A DNA stretch of 46,288 bases, taken from Clostridia bacterium. GTDB lineage: Bacteria > Bacillota > Clostridia > Oscillospirales > Acutalibacteraceae. Within the stretch, counting starts at the first letter, position 1. Each line of letters begins with the position of its first letter. Below, in pieces: positions 14,458 through 24,476 of the stretch. The notes beneath the pieces were generated by a model, which ran no database searches, was not told the DNA's origin, and saw nothing but the letters and a program-made list of their open reading frames with translations. Where the stretch lies: assembly GCA_017436285.1 (NCBI GenBank), contig JAFSDL010000045.1, forward strand, positions 1-46,288, read 5' to 3'. A program made the position numbers and the translations under genes.

Positions 14458-16008
14458 ATGAAAAGAGTTTTAATTATCGGCGCAGGGCCTGCGGGCTTAA
14501 CTGCGGCTTATGAATTAGCAAAAAAGTCAAAAGATTTTGAAATCATCGTTTTCGAGGAAAGCGGTGCTTTTGGCGGTATTTCCAAAACCGTTAATTACAA
14601 GGGCAACCGAATGGATATGGGTGGGCATCGCTTTTTCTCTAAAGTGCCCCAGGTTAATGAATGGTGGGAGAAAATGCTTCCCACGCAGGGCAGCAAGCCT
14701 TTTGACGATACTGCATTAGGCAGAGAGTCAACAGTTGTTGAAGGCGGTCCTGACCCTCAAAAAACAGACAAAGTTATGTTAAGGCGAAACCGCCTTTCAA
14801 GAATCTTCTTCAAAAACAAATTTTTTGACTACCCTGTTTCATTAAAGCTTGATACCATTAAAAATATGGGGCTTGCTACAACTGTCGTTGTTGGCTTCAG
14901 TTATCTCAAAACTCTTATCTACAAAAGAGAAGAAAAATCCCTTGAGGATTTTTATATTAACCGCTTCGGTAAAAAGCTTTATTCAATGTTCTTTGAAAAC
15001 TACACCGAAAATCTCTGGGGCAGGCACCCCTCTGAAATTTCTCCCGAATGGGGCGCTCAAAGAGTTAAAGGTCTTTCCATTATGGCAGTTCTTAAGGATA
15101 TTTTCGGCAAGCTTTTTAATAAGAAAAACAGAGCTGTTGAAACCTCTCTTATTGAAGAATTTGCTTATCCCAAGCTTGGTCCCGGTCAGCTTTGGGAATT
15201 GACCGCCTCTGAATTCGAGAAAATGGGCGGTAAGATTATCAAAAATGCCAAGGTTGTTGAAATTATTAAAGATACAAACAACAAAATCACAGGTCTTGTT
15301 TATGAAAAAGACGGCGAAAAAGTTACTGTTGATGGTGATTATATAATCTCATCAATGCCCGTTAAGGATTTGGTTGCAGGTATGAATGATGTACCTGAGG
15401 AATACAGAGAAATTGCAAAGGGACTTCCCTACCGTGATTATATGACTGTTGGTGTTCTTATTCCCAAGCTCAACCTCAAAAACGAAACAAAAATTAAAAC
15501 CATCGGCAATATTGTACCTGATAACTGGGTTTATGTTCACGATAAAAACGTTAAAATGGGGCGTTTTCAGATTTATAACAACTGGTCGCCTTATATGGTT
15601 AAAGACCTTCAAAACACAGTATGGATGGGCTTGGAATATTTCTGCAACGAGGGTGACGAAATGTGGTCACTGAGTGATGAGGAGTTCGCCAAGTCAGCAG
15701 TTAACGAAATGGTTACTATGGGGTTAATTGATAGCGAAAATGATGTTCTTGACACCCACGTTGAAAGAGTTAAAAAGGCTTACCCTGCTTATTTTGACAC
15801 TTATGAAAAGATGGATGATTTAAGAGCTTATCTCAACACAATCCCTAATCTTTTCTGCGTTGGCAGAAATGGTCAGCACCGTTACAACAATATTGACCAC
15901 AGTATGTGCACATCCTTTGAGGCGGTTAAGAATATTCTTTCAGGCGAAACAAGAAAAGATAATATCTGGAATGTAAATACCGAGAAGGAGTATCACGAGG
16001 AAAAATGA
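14458..16008 (+). CDS. NAD(P)/FAD-dependent oxidoreductase, UDP-galactopyranose-mutase-like
   Basis: A 516-residue flavoprotein. The FAD-binding GxGxxG is GAGPAG at 8-13, followed by VFEES and the [14 protein letters not shown] region of the amine-oxidase/UGM superfamily. Near the C-terminus, [16 protein letters not shown] supplies the second flavin-binding block and is the feature most like UDP-galactopyranose mutases and related enzymes of surface-polysaccharide synthesis. At 516 residues it is longer than a typical UGM (about 370-400), so it is better called a UGM-like oxidoreductase than glf. The window also has a GT2/GtrA pair that would fit glycan modification, but far away at 43-44 kb. 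It has its own promoter and a terminator. The ribosome binding site is poor (GGGA, distant), so the start at 14458 rests mainly on the conserved [13 protein letters not shown] beginning. Confidence 0.88.
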   Translation: MKRVLIIGAGPAGLTAAYELAKKSKDFEIIVFEESGAFGGISKTVNYKGNRMDMGGHRFFSKVPQVNEWWEKMLPTQGSKPFDDTALGRESTVVEGGPDPQKTDKVMLRRNRLSRIFFKNKFFDYPVSLKLDTIKNMGLATTVVVGFSYLKTLIYKREEKSLEDFYINRFGKKLYSMFFENYTENLWGRHPSEISPEWGAQRVKGLSIMAVLKDIFGKLFNKKNRAVETSLIEEFAYPKLGPGQLWELTASEFEKMGGKIIKNAKVVEIIKDTNNKITGLVYEKDGEKVTVDGDYIISSMPVKDLVAGMNDVPEEYREIAKGLPYRDYMTVGVLIPKLNLKNETKIKTIGNIVPDNWVYVHDKNVKMGRFQIYNNWSPYMVKDLQNTVWMGLEYFCNEGDEMWSLSDEEFAKSAVNEMVTMGLIDSENDVLDTHVERVKKAYPAYFDTYEKMDDLRAYLNTIPNLFCVGRNGQHRYNNIDHSMCTSFEAVKNILSGETRKDNIWNVNTEKEYHEEK

Positions 16009-16014
16009 TTTAAA

Positions 16015-16040
16015 GGCATCACGAGAGTGGTGTCTTTTTT
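16015..16040 (+). terminator. Terminator of the FAD oxidoreductase gene
   Basis: GGCATCAC (16015-16022) pairs with GTGGTGTC (16027-16034) using wobble pairs, followed by TTTTTT. Confidence 0.75.
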
Positions 16041-16061
16041 GTTTTGCACCACTTTTACAAA

Positions 16062-16215
16062 GTGTAATCTTTACGGGGCGACCCACCACCATTCCGCCCG
16101 AACTGTATTGTATAGATAAAATTACCACCCGAAATATACATAAAGTTATGATTCACCTAACCAAGAACGGTCCCCCTCCCTATGCGCTGAAGCGCACAGG
16201 GATGATAGGCTTCGC
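16062..16215. repeat. Diverged member of the dispersed intergenic repeat
   Basis: Contains GACCCACCACCATTCCGCCC and later GGTCCCCCTCCCTATGCGC with a TGCGCTGAAGCGCA palindrome. These recall the CTCCACCAC and GGTCCCCCTC blocks of the other copies. There is no gene in 16009-16296. Confidence 0.45.
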
Positions 16216-16237
16216 GTTACTTTTATTTATCTTATTA

Positions 16238-16266
16238 TTGTAATAGTTATTTTGTTGTGATATATT
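16238..16266 (+). promoter_or_regulatory. Promoter of the GH78 gene
   Basis: TTGTAA at 16238-16243, 17-bp spacer, TATATT at 16261-16266, 30 bp before the start codon. Confidence 0.7.
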
Positions 16267-16296
16267 TAAAATATATGATTTAGAGAGGTGTTCAGA

Positions 16297-18504
16297 TTGA
16301 CACAGGAGTTTTATTTTAAAAACGCCAAATGGGTTGGGGCAAGTGAGCGTGTGCCCACAACATTTTCAGTTTTAAGAGGTAGGTTTGAGCTTGAGGCTTT
16401 TGAAAAGGTGAGCCTTAATATATTAGGTCTTGGCTTTTTCAAGTGCTACATAAACGGAAAATGCATCAATCCCGACACATTTTTGCCCCTTTCCTCTGAT
16501 TTTGAGGCGGGCTGTGACCCCGTTGACGAGGTTATCTCTGCTCACAGAATTTATGTTCCGCAGTTTGATATTACACCTTTTGTAAAGAACGGTAAAAACA
16601 CTATTGCCATTCATTATGGTGGTGGCTGGTACACCTTCAAAAACAGATGTTTTGGCTTACCGAAAGCAATTTATTGCATTAGTGCAGAGAGTAAAACCGG
16701 TACTGTTGATTTTGTTTCTGATGAAACCTGCAAAATCGGTAAAAGCTATGTTGTAGACTACCTTTTCAATATGGGTGAGCATCAGGATTACACCGGCTTT
16801 GAGGATTGCTTCGGTGAGGCTTTTGATGATAGCAATTGGGAAAATGCAGTTTTAACAGAAGAGCTTATAACCGAATACTGCACAACGGACTGCCCTACTG
16901 ACAAGCTTATTGAAGAAAAGCCTGTTAAGGTGATTAGAACAACTGAAAATTCAGTTGTTTACGACTGTGGGGAAAACACAACGGGCTACCCCGTTTTAGA
17001 AATCAATGCGCCCAAGGGTGAAAGGATTATTGTTAATTTTTCTGAGGAATGCTTGCCTGATGGTTCAATTGACCCAGAGCATATTCAAGACCAGCAGTTC
17101 ACAGTTGTTTCTGACGGTCAGCTAAGATTAGTTCAAACCGAATTTACTTGGTATGGCTTCAGATATTTTGAGGTTATCGGTAATGCTGTTCCGAAATGCG
17201 TTAAGGTTATTTATGCAGATGTGCCTGTTAATTCAACCTTTGACTGCGACAATGAAACACTTAACTGGATTTACAAAACCTTTATTCACACAATGCTTTG
17301 CAATATGCACACGGGTCACCCATCTGACTGCCCCCACCTTGAAAGAAGAGGCTACACAGGTGACGGTCAGCTTACCTGCCACGCGGTTCTGACAATTCTT
17401 GATGCCCGCAAGCTTTATGAAAAATGGATGCAGGATATCGGTGACTGTCAGGATGAATTAAGCGGTCATATTCAATATACTGCACCCTATATTCACAGTG
17501 GCGGTGGTCCCGGTGGATGGGGCTCGGCAATTGTTGAGGTGCCCCTGCAGTTATATAAGCATTATGGCGACAAGGAAATTCTTTCAAAATATTATCACAA
17601 TATGCGCCGTTACATTGACTACCTTGAAGCCCATTCCGATTATGGACTTGTTACAAGCGACAAGGAGGGTAACTGGTGTCTTGGTGACTGGTGCGGTCCT
17701 AACATTCTCTACCCTGACAGAGATATCACCTCTCACAATCAGCAGGTTGTTCTCCCTGCTTCAATGGTAAACACATATTTTATGGTTAAATCCCTGGAGA
17801 AGATGTGTGATATTGCGAAAATTATCGGCAAGGAAGAGGACATTGCCGAATATGAAGAGAAAATCAGATATCGCAAGGGCGCGATAACCGCCGCATATTT
17901 CAACGCCTTTGACGATAACTTTATTATGAACGTTCAGGGTGCTAATTCCTTTGCGGTTGACATTGGTCTTGGCAACGAAAACACCTATAAAAATATGGTA
18001 AGCTACTACAAAAAGTTAGGCTTCTATGATACAGGTATTTTTGCAACAGATATTGTAACACGTCTCCTATTCCAAAAAGGTGATACCGACCTTGCAATTG
18101 ACCTTTTAACCCACGATGGTGACCAAGGGTTTGAGCATTGGCGCAAAAATGGTGCCACCACCTTCCACGAATATTGGGACAGTAACCGCAGTCGTTCTCA
18201 CTCTCACCCAATGTTCGGCGCACCTGTTGCATACCTTTTTGAATACCTTTTAGGTATTAAGCAGGAGAAAGAAACAGCAGGCTACAAATCCCTCATTATT
18301 GAGCCTCAGGGAATTAACCGCTTCGGCAGAATGAGTGGTAGCATCGAAACTGTTCAGGGCGTTGTTGCAGTAAACTACAAAAACAACAACGGTAAGGTTG
18401 ATTTTGAAATTACAATTCCCGAAAGCACAAGAGCTGTTTTCAGATATAAAAACAAAGAAATTGCTCTCGCACAGGGTGAGAACAATTTCACAATAGACTT
18501 ATAA
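16297..18504 (+). CDS. Family GH78 alpha-L-rhamnosidase (cytosolic)
   Basis: A 735-residue glycoside hydrolase without a signal peptide. It removes terminal alpha-L-rhamnose from plant or bacterial glycans, presumably from imported oligosaccharides. The catalytic block is DCPHLERRGYTGD at 344-356, matching the GH78 pattern; Asp344, Glu349 and Asp356 correspond to the Asp/Glu set of known enzymes, and Glu625 in TTFHEYWD fits the second catalytic acid. Upstream residues carry the beta-sandwich modules (CYINGKCINPD; KNTIAIHYGGGWY) and the end is a C-terminal sandwich. The start is a TTG at 16297, six bases after GAGAGGTG; a GTG at 16288 overlaps that site and is less likely. It is a single-gene unit ended by the hairpin at 18505. 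Confidence 0.93.
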   Translation: MTQEFYFKNAKWVGASERVPTTFSVLRGRFELEAFEKVSLNILGLGFFKCYINGKCINPDTFLPLSSDFEAGCDPVDEVISAHRIYVPQFDITPFVKNGKNTIAIHYGGGWYTFKNRCFGLPKAIYCISAESKTGTVDFVSDETCKIGKSYVVDYLFNMGEHQDYTGFEDCFGEAFDDSNWENAVLTEELITEYCTTDCPTDKLIEEKPVKVIRTTENSVVYDCGENTTGYPVLEINAPKGERIIVNFSEECLPDGSIDPEHIQDQQFTVVSDGQLRLVQTEFTWYGFRYFEVIGNAVPKCVKVIYADVPVNSTFDCDNETLNWIYKTFIHTMLCNMHTGHPSDCPHLERRGYTGDGQLTCHAVLTILDARKLYEKWMQDIGDCQDELSGHIQYTAPYIHSGGGPGGWGSAIVEVPLQLYKHYGDKEILSKYYHNMRRYIDYLEAHSDYGLVTSDKEGNWCLGDWCGPNILYPDRDITSHNQQVVLPASMVNTYFMVKSLEKMCDIAKIIGKEEDIAEYEEKIRYRKGAITAAYFNAFDDNFIMNVQGANSFAVDIGLGNENTYKNMVSYYKKLGFYDTGIFATDIVTRLLFQKGDTDLAIDLLTHDGDQGFEHWRKNGATTFHEYWDSNRSRSHSHPMFGAPVAYLFEYLLGIKQEKETAGYKSLIIEPQGINRFGRMSGSIETVQGVVAVNYKNNNGKVDFEITIPESTRAVFRYKNKEIALAQGENNFTIDL

Positions 18505-18548
18505 AAAATATGAACACCAACCCCAAAAGGTTGGTGTTCATATTTTTT
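18505..18548. terminator. Bidirectional terminator between GH78 and the double-flavodoxin gene
   Basis: An 18-bp perfect stem (AAAATATGAACACCAACC, 18505-18522, with its complement from 18529) with T-runs on both strands. It overlaps the end of the minus-strand gene. Confidence 0.88.
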
Positions 18549-19896
18549 ACTTGTTCTTCTCCAAATCCTTTATAACCTTTTGATAAGGCATAAGCATACC
18601 CTCGTTCATTTTGTTACCCATTTTTGATTTGATTTTGGGTGATGAAAGTGCCGCACCTGCAAGATACATTAAAATCATCATTCCCCTTTTCTTCTGTGGG
18701 AAATCATACTGATTATGGGCTTTGAAGAATTTATGGTCCTCCTTCATAAAGCCCTGCATAAGCCAGATAAGGTCGCGGAAGATTTTTATACCGCCAACAC
18801 CATAGAAGTCCTGAGGAACTGTGTGATTGTTTTCGAGAGCATATTCAAGTGTTTTTGCCATTTCATCTATTTCCCGGTTGGGATTGAATTCATCTGTTGC
18901 AACGCCACAAAGGAAGTTTTCACCTGTGCTTGCTCTTGCTTCAAGAACGGTCTGAAGATTTTTCTCTTCACTGTAATTACCGCTTACAAGGTATGCAACG
19001 GGCTTACCCATTGTAACAGAGCGATGACCGTTACAGAATGAGCGGTCATCATATAATTTCAACTGTGTGCCCATTGAATGATCTTTAATGGTAAATGCAA
19101 AAACTCTTGCTTCTGCAGAATTAAGCTCATTTCTTAAATAATCCGCAAAGCCATCCTTATAAACACATTCGCCACCTGTTGCACAATTAAGGCAACCCAA
19201 GCATCCGCCCTTGAACTGAAATTCTCTTATATTAACAACCCTTGTTTTTCGGTTAACCACATTCTGAAAGCGAGCAATCATATTCTGAAGCTGAATATCA
19301 TCCTCAGAATAATCGGCAATTATTACAACATCGCCTGATTTTTCTGTTTTGTTTTCTTCGGGTACATCCACTTTAACATTTTTAGGCTCTGTAAAGGAGT
19401 TCAGGCAAGGCTCAACAATATCATTTTCAACAGACCACATAAGGTATTTGAAAAATGCCTTTGCTTCATCCTGACCTTTTTTCAAGGGTAAATCATCCAT
19501 ATCGGCAGAAAGACCCTTTATAAATTTCAGCCCCATTTCCTGACAGTTATCCTGAATATATCTGTGGGCAGTTACATCGTAAAAATGCTTTGAGGTTGAA
19601 ATCTGCGTTGCAAATTTACCCTTAAGGTCAACACCCTTTTCCTTTAAAAGCGAGATGAATTTGTGCAACTGATATGGTGCAAGAAATGTATAAACAGGAT
19701 ATGAAAAAACAAGCAAATCTGCATTGCTCATTTTTTCCTCTGCCTCAGAAAAATCCTTTTCAAGAGCTTTTATTCTTTGCCCCACATTGAGAAAATCGAA
19801 TTCGTGCTCAGGATGAAGCTTAGAAAGATAAATTGATGTTTGAAGAGTTATACTGTAATCCCCTTTAGGACTACCGTTAAGAACTAAAATTTTCAT
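18547..19896 (-). CDS. Tandem flavodoxin-like (NADPH-dependent FMN reductase type) protein
   Basis: A 449-residue protein made of two flavodoxin-like halves. The first half has the FMN phosphate loop LNGSPKGDYS (6-15) and the SYPVYTFLAP stretch (65-74) of NAD(P)H-dependent FMN reductases. The second half (about 188-449) lacks a clear GSPR-type loop but has GGCLGCLNCATGGECVYKD (230-248), four cysteines (232, 235, 238, 244) in the spacing of iron-sulfur flavoproteins of the NADPH-FMN reductase superfamily. It could pass electrons between FMN and a cysteine or Fe-S centre; the substrate is unknown. A fusion of two such domains in one chain is uncommon in my experience. Single-gene unit with a promoter at 19955-19927 and a shared terminator. 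GGCGGAG precedes the ATG. Confidence 0.85.
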   Translation of the reverse strand: MKILVLNGSPKGDYSITLQTSIYLSKLHPEHEFDFLNVGQRIKALEKDFSEAEEKMSNADLLVFSYPVYTFLAPYQLHKFISLLKEKGVDLKGKFATQISTSKHFYDVTAHRYIQDNCQEMGLKFIKGLSADMDDLPLKKGQDEAKAFFKYLMWSVENDIVEPCLNSFTEPKNVKVDVPEENKTEKSGDVVIIADYSEDDIQLQNMIARFQNVVNRKTRVVNIREFQFKGGCLGCLNCATGGECVYKDGFADYLRNELNSAEARVFAFTIKDHSMGTQLKLYDDRSFCNGHRSVTMGKPVAYLVSGNYSEEKNLQTVLEARASTGENFLCGVATDEFNPNREIDEMAKTLEYALENNHTVPQDFYGVGGIKIFRDLIWLMQGFMKEDHKFFKAHNQYDFPQKKRGMMILMYLAGAALSSPKIKSKMGNKMNEGMLMPYQKVIKDLEKNK

Positions 19897-19926
19897 AATT
19901 AACTCCGCCTTTTCTTTTATGGTTTA

Positions 19927-19955
19927 ATTATATACAAAACTTTTAATAAAAACAA
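19927..19955 (-). promoter_or_regulatory. Promoter of the double-flavodoxin gene
   Basis: Minus-strand TTGTTT at 19955-19950, 17-bp spacer, TATAAT at 19932-19927. Confidence 0.65.
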
Positions 19956-19989
19956 GTAAATTCGACTTATAAAAACTGATAATTCCCTA

Positions 19990-20018
19990 TTTACAAACTT
20001 TTTCTTTTTTGTTATCAT
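19990..20018 (+). promoter_or_regulatory. Promoter of the phosphohexomutase gene
   Basis: TTTACA at 19990-19995, 17-bp spacer, TATCAT at 20013-20018. Confidence 0.6.
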
Positions 20019-20050
20019 AAAGCGTGAAGTTGTGCTTTTGAGGTGATAAT

Positions 20051-21463
20051 GTGAACAAAATTTTATTTGGCACAGGCGGTTGGCGTGCGGTAATCGGTGA
20101 AGATTTCATTTGCGAAAACATCCGTCGTGTTGCAAAGGGTATCAGCCTTCTTATGAAAGAAGAAAACAAAACAGACAAGCCTGTTATAATCGGCTTTGAC
20201 AGACGCTTTCTTTCCGAAAATGCGGCAAAATGGGTTGCAGAAGTGCTTACAAATGATGGAATTAAGGTTCTTTTTATGGAGCGCTCAGTACCAACTCCCC
20301 TTGTTATGCACACAGTCAAGGACAGAAGCCTTAATTTTGGTATTGAAATCACTGCAAGCCACAACCCATCAAGCTACAATGGAATTAAGCTGATTGTAGA
20401 AGAAGGCAGAGATGCCCCCGTAGAAACAACCGCTCGACTTGAGGCGTTGATTGAAGCTATTGATGATGTTGAATATCTTTCATTTGATTATGCAGTTGAA
20501 AAAGGTCTTGTTGAATATATAAATAACCCTTTCAACAAATTCCTTGATGATATTATCGATGTTATTGATATGGATGCGCTTCGCAACAGAGGTCTTCGCG
20601 TTCTTTTTGACACAATGCACGGCTCGGGCACATATCCTTTGCTTGTTATTTTCTACACTGCAAGATGCACAATTGATACAATGAACATTAACAAGGATGC
20701 TTATTTTGGCGGTGTTATGCCTGCCCCCTCGGAAAAAAGCCTTGCAAACCTTAAAAGCTCTGTTGTAAGAGGCGGTTATGATTTCGGTATTGCTATGGAT
20801 GGTGACGGAGACAGGCTCGGTATTATTGATGCAAACGGTAGCTATATAAATGCTAACGAAATTCTTTGCCTGCTCTATTACTATCTCGTTAAATACAAGG
20901 GCTGGCGTGGTCCCGCTGTAAGAAACCTTGCAACAACTCATATGCTTGATAAGATTGCTGAATCCTTAGGGGAAAAATGCTACGAGGTTCCCGTTGGCTT
21001 CAAATATATTTCTTCAAAAATTGATGAGGTTGATGCAGTTTTGGGTGGCGAATCCTCAGGCGGTCTGACGGTAAGAGGTCATATTCACGGTAAAGATTCA
21101 GTCTATGCCGCCTCTCTTTTCGCAGAAATGGTGAGTGTTATCGGCGAATGCCCGTCTCAGACGCTTAAAAGACTTCGCAAGGAATTCGGCGAATTCTCTA
21201 TGGTAGAGGACGATATGCGCTTTGACCCTGCAATCAAGCCCGTTGTTGAAAAAACTCTTATGGTTGAAAAACGCCTACCCGTTTTCAAGGATGAAATTAT
21301 CAGGGTTAATTATGAAGACGGCTGCAAGGTTTATTTCGAAGATGGTTGGGTTATCTGCCGTTTTTCAGGCACTGAGCCACTTCTCAGAATTTTTGCAGAA
21401 AGCACTAATCCCGTAAGAGCAAAAGAATATATTGAAGAATTCAAGAAGTTTTTGTTTGAATAA
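20051..21463 (+). CDS. Phosphoglucomutase/phosphomannomutase family protein
   Basis: A 470-residue alpha-D-phosphohexomutase that interconverts 1- and 6-phosphates of a hexose (glucose or mannose, perhaps glucosamine) in the cytosol. All four functional loops are present: the phosphoserine loop TASHNPSSYNG (Ser103), the metal loop DGDGDR (250-255), the sugar-specificity loop GGESSGG (332-338), and the phosphate-binding FSGTEPLLRIF near the end. The substrate cannot be fixed from these. Translation starts at a GTG (20051) with GAGGTG upstream; the ATG two bases earlier runs into an immediate stop. It is divergent from the flavodoxin gene and ends at a strong terminator. The product would feed sugar nucleotide synthesis for wall or surface glycans. 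Confidence 0.93.
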   Translation: MNKILFGTGGWRAVIGEDFICENIRRVAKGISLLMKEENKTDKPVIIGFDRRFLSENAAKWVAEVLTNDGIKVLFMERSVPTPLVMHTVKDRSLNFGIEITASHNPSSYNGIKLIVEEGRDAPVETTARLEALIEAIDDVEYLSFDYAVEKGLVEYINNPFNKFLDDIIDVIDMDALRNRGLRVLFDTMHGSGTYPLLVIFYTARCTIDTMNINKDAYFGGVMPAPSEKSLANLKSSVVRGGYDFGIAMDGDGDRLGIIDANGSYINANEILCLLYYYLVKYKGWRGPAVRNLATTHMLDKIAESLGEKCYEVPVGFKYISSKIDEVDAVLGGESSGGLTVRGHIHGKDSVYAASLFAEMVSVIGECPSQTLKRLRKEFGEFSMVEDDMRFDPAIKPVVEKTLMVEKRLPVFKDEIIRVNYEDGCKVYFEDGWVICRFSGTEPLLRIFAESTNPVRAKEYIEEFKKFLFE

Positions 21464-21487
21464 AATCTTCACTCAATAAACATTATG

Positions 21488-21532
21488 AAAAAGACTACAA
21501 GCTACCGATTATGGTAAACTTGTAGTCTTTTT
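21488..21532 (+). terminator. Terminator of the phosphohexomutase gene
   Basis: AAAAAGACTACAAG (21488-21501) pairs with CTTGTAGTCTTTTT (21519-21532); it may also serve the convergent lipoprotein gene. Confidence 0.88.
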
Positions 21533-21543
21533 ATGTTTAACAT

Positions 21544-22809
21544 TTATTCTAAAACGAAGAAAGCTGCACCATCAGTAAATTGAGAGGGCAATTGTTCATC
21601 TGTTAGTGCGAAACACTCCTGTGAGCCCGAAATTTCAATAGTTGAAATATCATCCCCCTCATAAGGCCATATGAATTCAACACCGGATTCAAACACCAAA
21701 AGAGAGTCATTTTTACATTCTGATAAAACTATTGATTTTCCATCTTCAGAAACCTTGTAAGAAGCTGTAACCACCTCAAATCCTGTTGATAAATATATGT
21801 TCATTTCAATTTTATCATCATAGAATCTGACATAATTCATAGTATTTGCTGCACGATTTGGTGAGAAATCACTATCACTTACGTATATTCCGCTAAACTG
21901 ACAAACAACTCCATTTACATTTATCAACGGATTTTCTTTATCTTCGGCTAATGACAATATCTTAGCTTCGGATTCAGAATCAATCTTATCATATCCGTTT
22001 TTTTCGCCTGTGGGTCTTATATATAAACTAACCGTACCTGTAGCATTAAGTGTATTCTGATACTTAAATTTAATAAAACTGTTATTGCACACAAATTCAT
22101 TAACACCAAAAACACCTTCCGAATACTCGGTTACCATATACTTATCCAGTTTCTTAAAATCCTTATCACAAAAGAGATTAATCAACATATCCGCAAATGC
22201 CATAAACTCAGGATCAAGTTCATTTGTTAAATCTGCGTTTCCAACATTTAATTCTATATTAACAATTTTCAATGTTTCAGGAGCAACACTGATATACAAA
22301 GAACTTGTAGCCATATCATTCCTATACTCAAAAGGAACAATATAATCGTAAGTTGTTCCGTTGTATCTTAAGCCCTCATCCCCGGGCTCTATCAAATCAC
22401 CATATTGATTGACATAATATGCACCATTTGTATACTCTGAACCGGTGCAACCGGATAGAAAACTCGCTCTGTCGAAGGCGGTATTATTTTCTTTGCATAA
22501 TTCTTCGAGAACATCCGCTATTTTACCGCAAAGCTCAACATATGTAATATCATAATAATAGCTTTCGGTTTTTTCCTGATAAACTATAGGAACAACATCT
22601 TTTTTCTCAACCTTGTTCTTATTATTTGGGGTTTCCTTTACTATGCTTTCATTTGCATTGTTTTCCTCTTTTTTTGCTGAGTTGTTAATTCCAACAGTAG
22701 TTCCACCATTTTCATCATTATCCGTTGCTGATGAACAAGAGCTCAATAAAAGCACAAAAAGAAATGATAATGTAAGACAAATTAATTTAACAAAGTTTTT
22801 CTTTTTCAT
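21544..22809 (-). CDS. Lipoprotein of unknown function
   Basis: A 421-residue protein with a lipoprotein signal peptide: MKKKNFVKLICL, a hydrophobic core, and lipobox LSSC with the lipidated Cys25. A low-complexity Asn/Lys/Glu linker (about 26-75) follows, then a globular region with beta-rich character and several cysteines. No enzyme motif is seen. It should sit on the outer face of the membrane. The gene starts 16 bp after the stop of the LRR/Fn3 surface protein, with GAGGAA as ribosome binding site, so the two form an operon, possibly repressed by the divergently encoded RHH protein. Confidence 0.88.
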   Translation of the reverse strand: MKKKNFVKLICLTLSFLFVLLLSSCSSATDNDENGGTTVGINNSAKKEENNANESIVKETPNNKNKVEKKDVVPIVYQEKTESYYYDITYVELCGKIADVLEELCKENNTAFDRASFLSGCTGSEYTNGAYYVNQYGDLIEPGDEGLRYNGTTYDYIVPFEYRNDMATSSLYISVAPETLKIVNIELNVGNADLTNELDPEFMAFADMLINLFCDKDFKKLDKYMVTEYSEGVFGVNEFVCNNSFIKFKYQNTLNATGTVSLYIRPTGEKNGYDKIDSESEAKILSLAEDKENPLINVNGVVCQFSGIYVSDSDFSPNRAANTMNYVRFYDDKIEMNIYLSTGFEVVTASYKVSEDGKSIVLSECKNDSLLVFESGVEFIWPYEGDDISTIEISGSQECFALTDEQLPSQFTDGAAFFVLE

Positions 22810-22825
22810 TTAATATTCCTCAATT

Positions 22826-24442
22826 TTAATATTTAGCTTTTATTGCTTTGGTATTGGAATATGCGCTTGTGACCTTGCTTTTATATGCTTTGATTTTATA
22901 GGTATATGTCTTGCCCTTCTTAGCTTTTTTATCTGTGTAGGTTACCTTTGAGTTACCTTTTACAGTTGCAATTTTCGAGTACGAACCACTACCTGTTTTG
23001 CGATAAACCTGATAACCCTCAGCACCTGTTACCTTGCTCCATTTAAGAGTAATTCCCTTTTTTGTGCTTGAGGGTGTTTTCAAGGTCGGGTCTGCAAGGT
23101 AAAGCTTTGAAAGTGAGCCTGAAGATGATGAGACACCGGCTTCATTCACAGCTTTAACAATATAGTAATACTTCTTGCCTGATGAGGCTTTTTTATCGGT
23201 GTAATAGGTTTTACTTGTTTTACCGATTTTCTTATATGAGCCGCTACCTGTTGTTTTACGATAAACCTCGTAGGAGTCTGCACCGTTTACCTTTCCCCAA
23301 GTTATTTTAACACCGCTTGATGTATTTTCAATTTTTGAAAGCTTAGGCTTAGAACATTTAAGCTGCTTGATTGCTGCAGTTTTAAGAATCTCCCCACATT
23401 CAGTACATTCTTTATGCTTTTTGCCTTTTGCGTTAACTGTTGCTTTTTTATCAGTAATCCACTCAGAGCTTGTATGCTCCAATTCAGGAACAGGTGTAAT
23501 ATCAATGCGACTTTCACATTGCGTACAATGATGAGATTTCTCACCTTCTTCAGTACAGGTGGGTTGGATATCCACAGTCCATTTTTCTGAATATGTATGG
23601 CAATCGGTATTATAATGTATCGAAGAAAGTGACAATTTGTTATTTTGCTTTCCCTTAGATATAGCATTAAATTGAGCTTTTGACCCCATATAGAAAGTGT
23701 AATTCAAGCCCTTGGAATTTCCGAATGCACCATCACCTATGTACCTCAAGCTTTGTGGAATAATAAGCTCTGATAATGAAGTTGACTCACCGAAAGCTCC
23801 ATCAGCTATTGTTTTCACACCATCTTTTATACAAACATTTTTCACCGACGAACGAGCTTTTATCAAATTATTGTCTATATATAAAATACCTTTCGTCCAA
23901 TTGGATGTATCATCATAAAACGCTGTATTTTTAAAGGCATTTTCGCCAATTTTCTGTATTTTATTACCCATTGTCACAAAACAAAGACTACTACAGTCAG
24001 CAAAAGCGAATTCCCCTATTGATATTAAATTTTTAGGAAGAGTAACCGACGATAAAGCAGAAGCACCGACAAATGCTTGTATTCCAATAGATTTTAATCC
24101 GCTACCAAATGTGATTGACTCTAAATTCTGACACATTGAAAAAGCAGAATCCTCAATATATTCCACACTATCGGGTAATATAACATCAGTTATATTAGCG
24201 GCAAAATAGAATGCATTACTGCCGATACCAATAACAGGTAAACCACTATAGCTTTCAGGAATATTTAATACTCCTGTTGCAAAAGCATAACAACCTGTCA
24301 CCTTATAACCGGTTCCATCCTCGTTCAATTCAAAATAAATATCCCATTCAGAGATGTTTTCCGTTGCATTTGCTATTGGTGCATTTGCAAATGCACTCAT
24401 AACCATCACAAAAGCCAAAACAACACTCAATAATTTTTTCAT
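22826..24442 (-). CDS. Secreted BspA-like LRR protein with two Fn3 domains
   Basis: A 538-residue exported protein. Residues 1-27 are a signal peptide (MKKLLSVVLAFVMVMSAFA). About 55-255 hold BspA-type leucine-rich repeats (ITDVILPDSVEYIEDSAF, SVTLPKNLISIGEFAF, ELIIPQSLRYIGDGAF). About 281-362 is a cysteine-containing spacer with two CxxC pairs (306/309, 346/349) and CTEEG/CTECG motifs. About 366-449 and 451-538 are two fibronectin type III domains (YEVYRKTTG, YQVYRKTGS). No sorting signal is visible at the C-terminus, so surface attachment would be non-covalent. Such proteins bind host or microbial ligands. The ATG at 24442 follows AAGGAGGA. The promoter overlaps a palindrome that may bind the RHH regulator. 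The lipoprotein gene follows. Confidence 0.93.
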   Translation of the reverse strand: MKKLLSVVLAFVMVMSAFANAPIANATENISEWDIYFELNEDGTGYKVTGCYAFATGVLNIPESYSGLPVIGIGSNAFYFAANITDVILPDSVEYIEDSAFSMCQNLESITFGSGLKSIGIQAFVGASALSSVTLPKNLISIGEFAFADCSSLCFVTMGNKIQKIGENAFKNTAFYDDTSNWTKGILYIDNNLIKARSSVKNVCIKDGVKTIADGAFGESTSLSELIIPQSLRYIGDGAFGNSKGLNYTFYMGSKAQFNAISKGKQNNKLSLSSIHYNTDCHTYSEKWTVDIQPTCTEEGEKSHHCTQCESRIDITPVPELEHTSSEWITDKKATVNAKGKKHKECTECGEILKTAAIKQLKCSKPKLSKIENTSSGVKITWGKVNGADSYEVYRKTTGSGSYKKIGKTSKTYYTDKKASSGKKYYYIVKAVNEAGVSSSSGSLSKLYLADPTLKTPSSTKKGITLKWSKVTGAEGYQVYRKTGSGSYSKIATVKGNSKVTYTDKKAKKGKTYTYKIKAYKSKVTSAYSNTKAIKAKY

Positions 24443-24476
24443 AAAACTTCCTCCTTTTACTTTATAATTTAAACTC

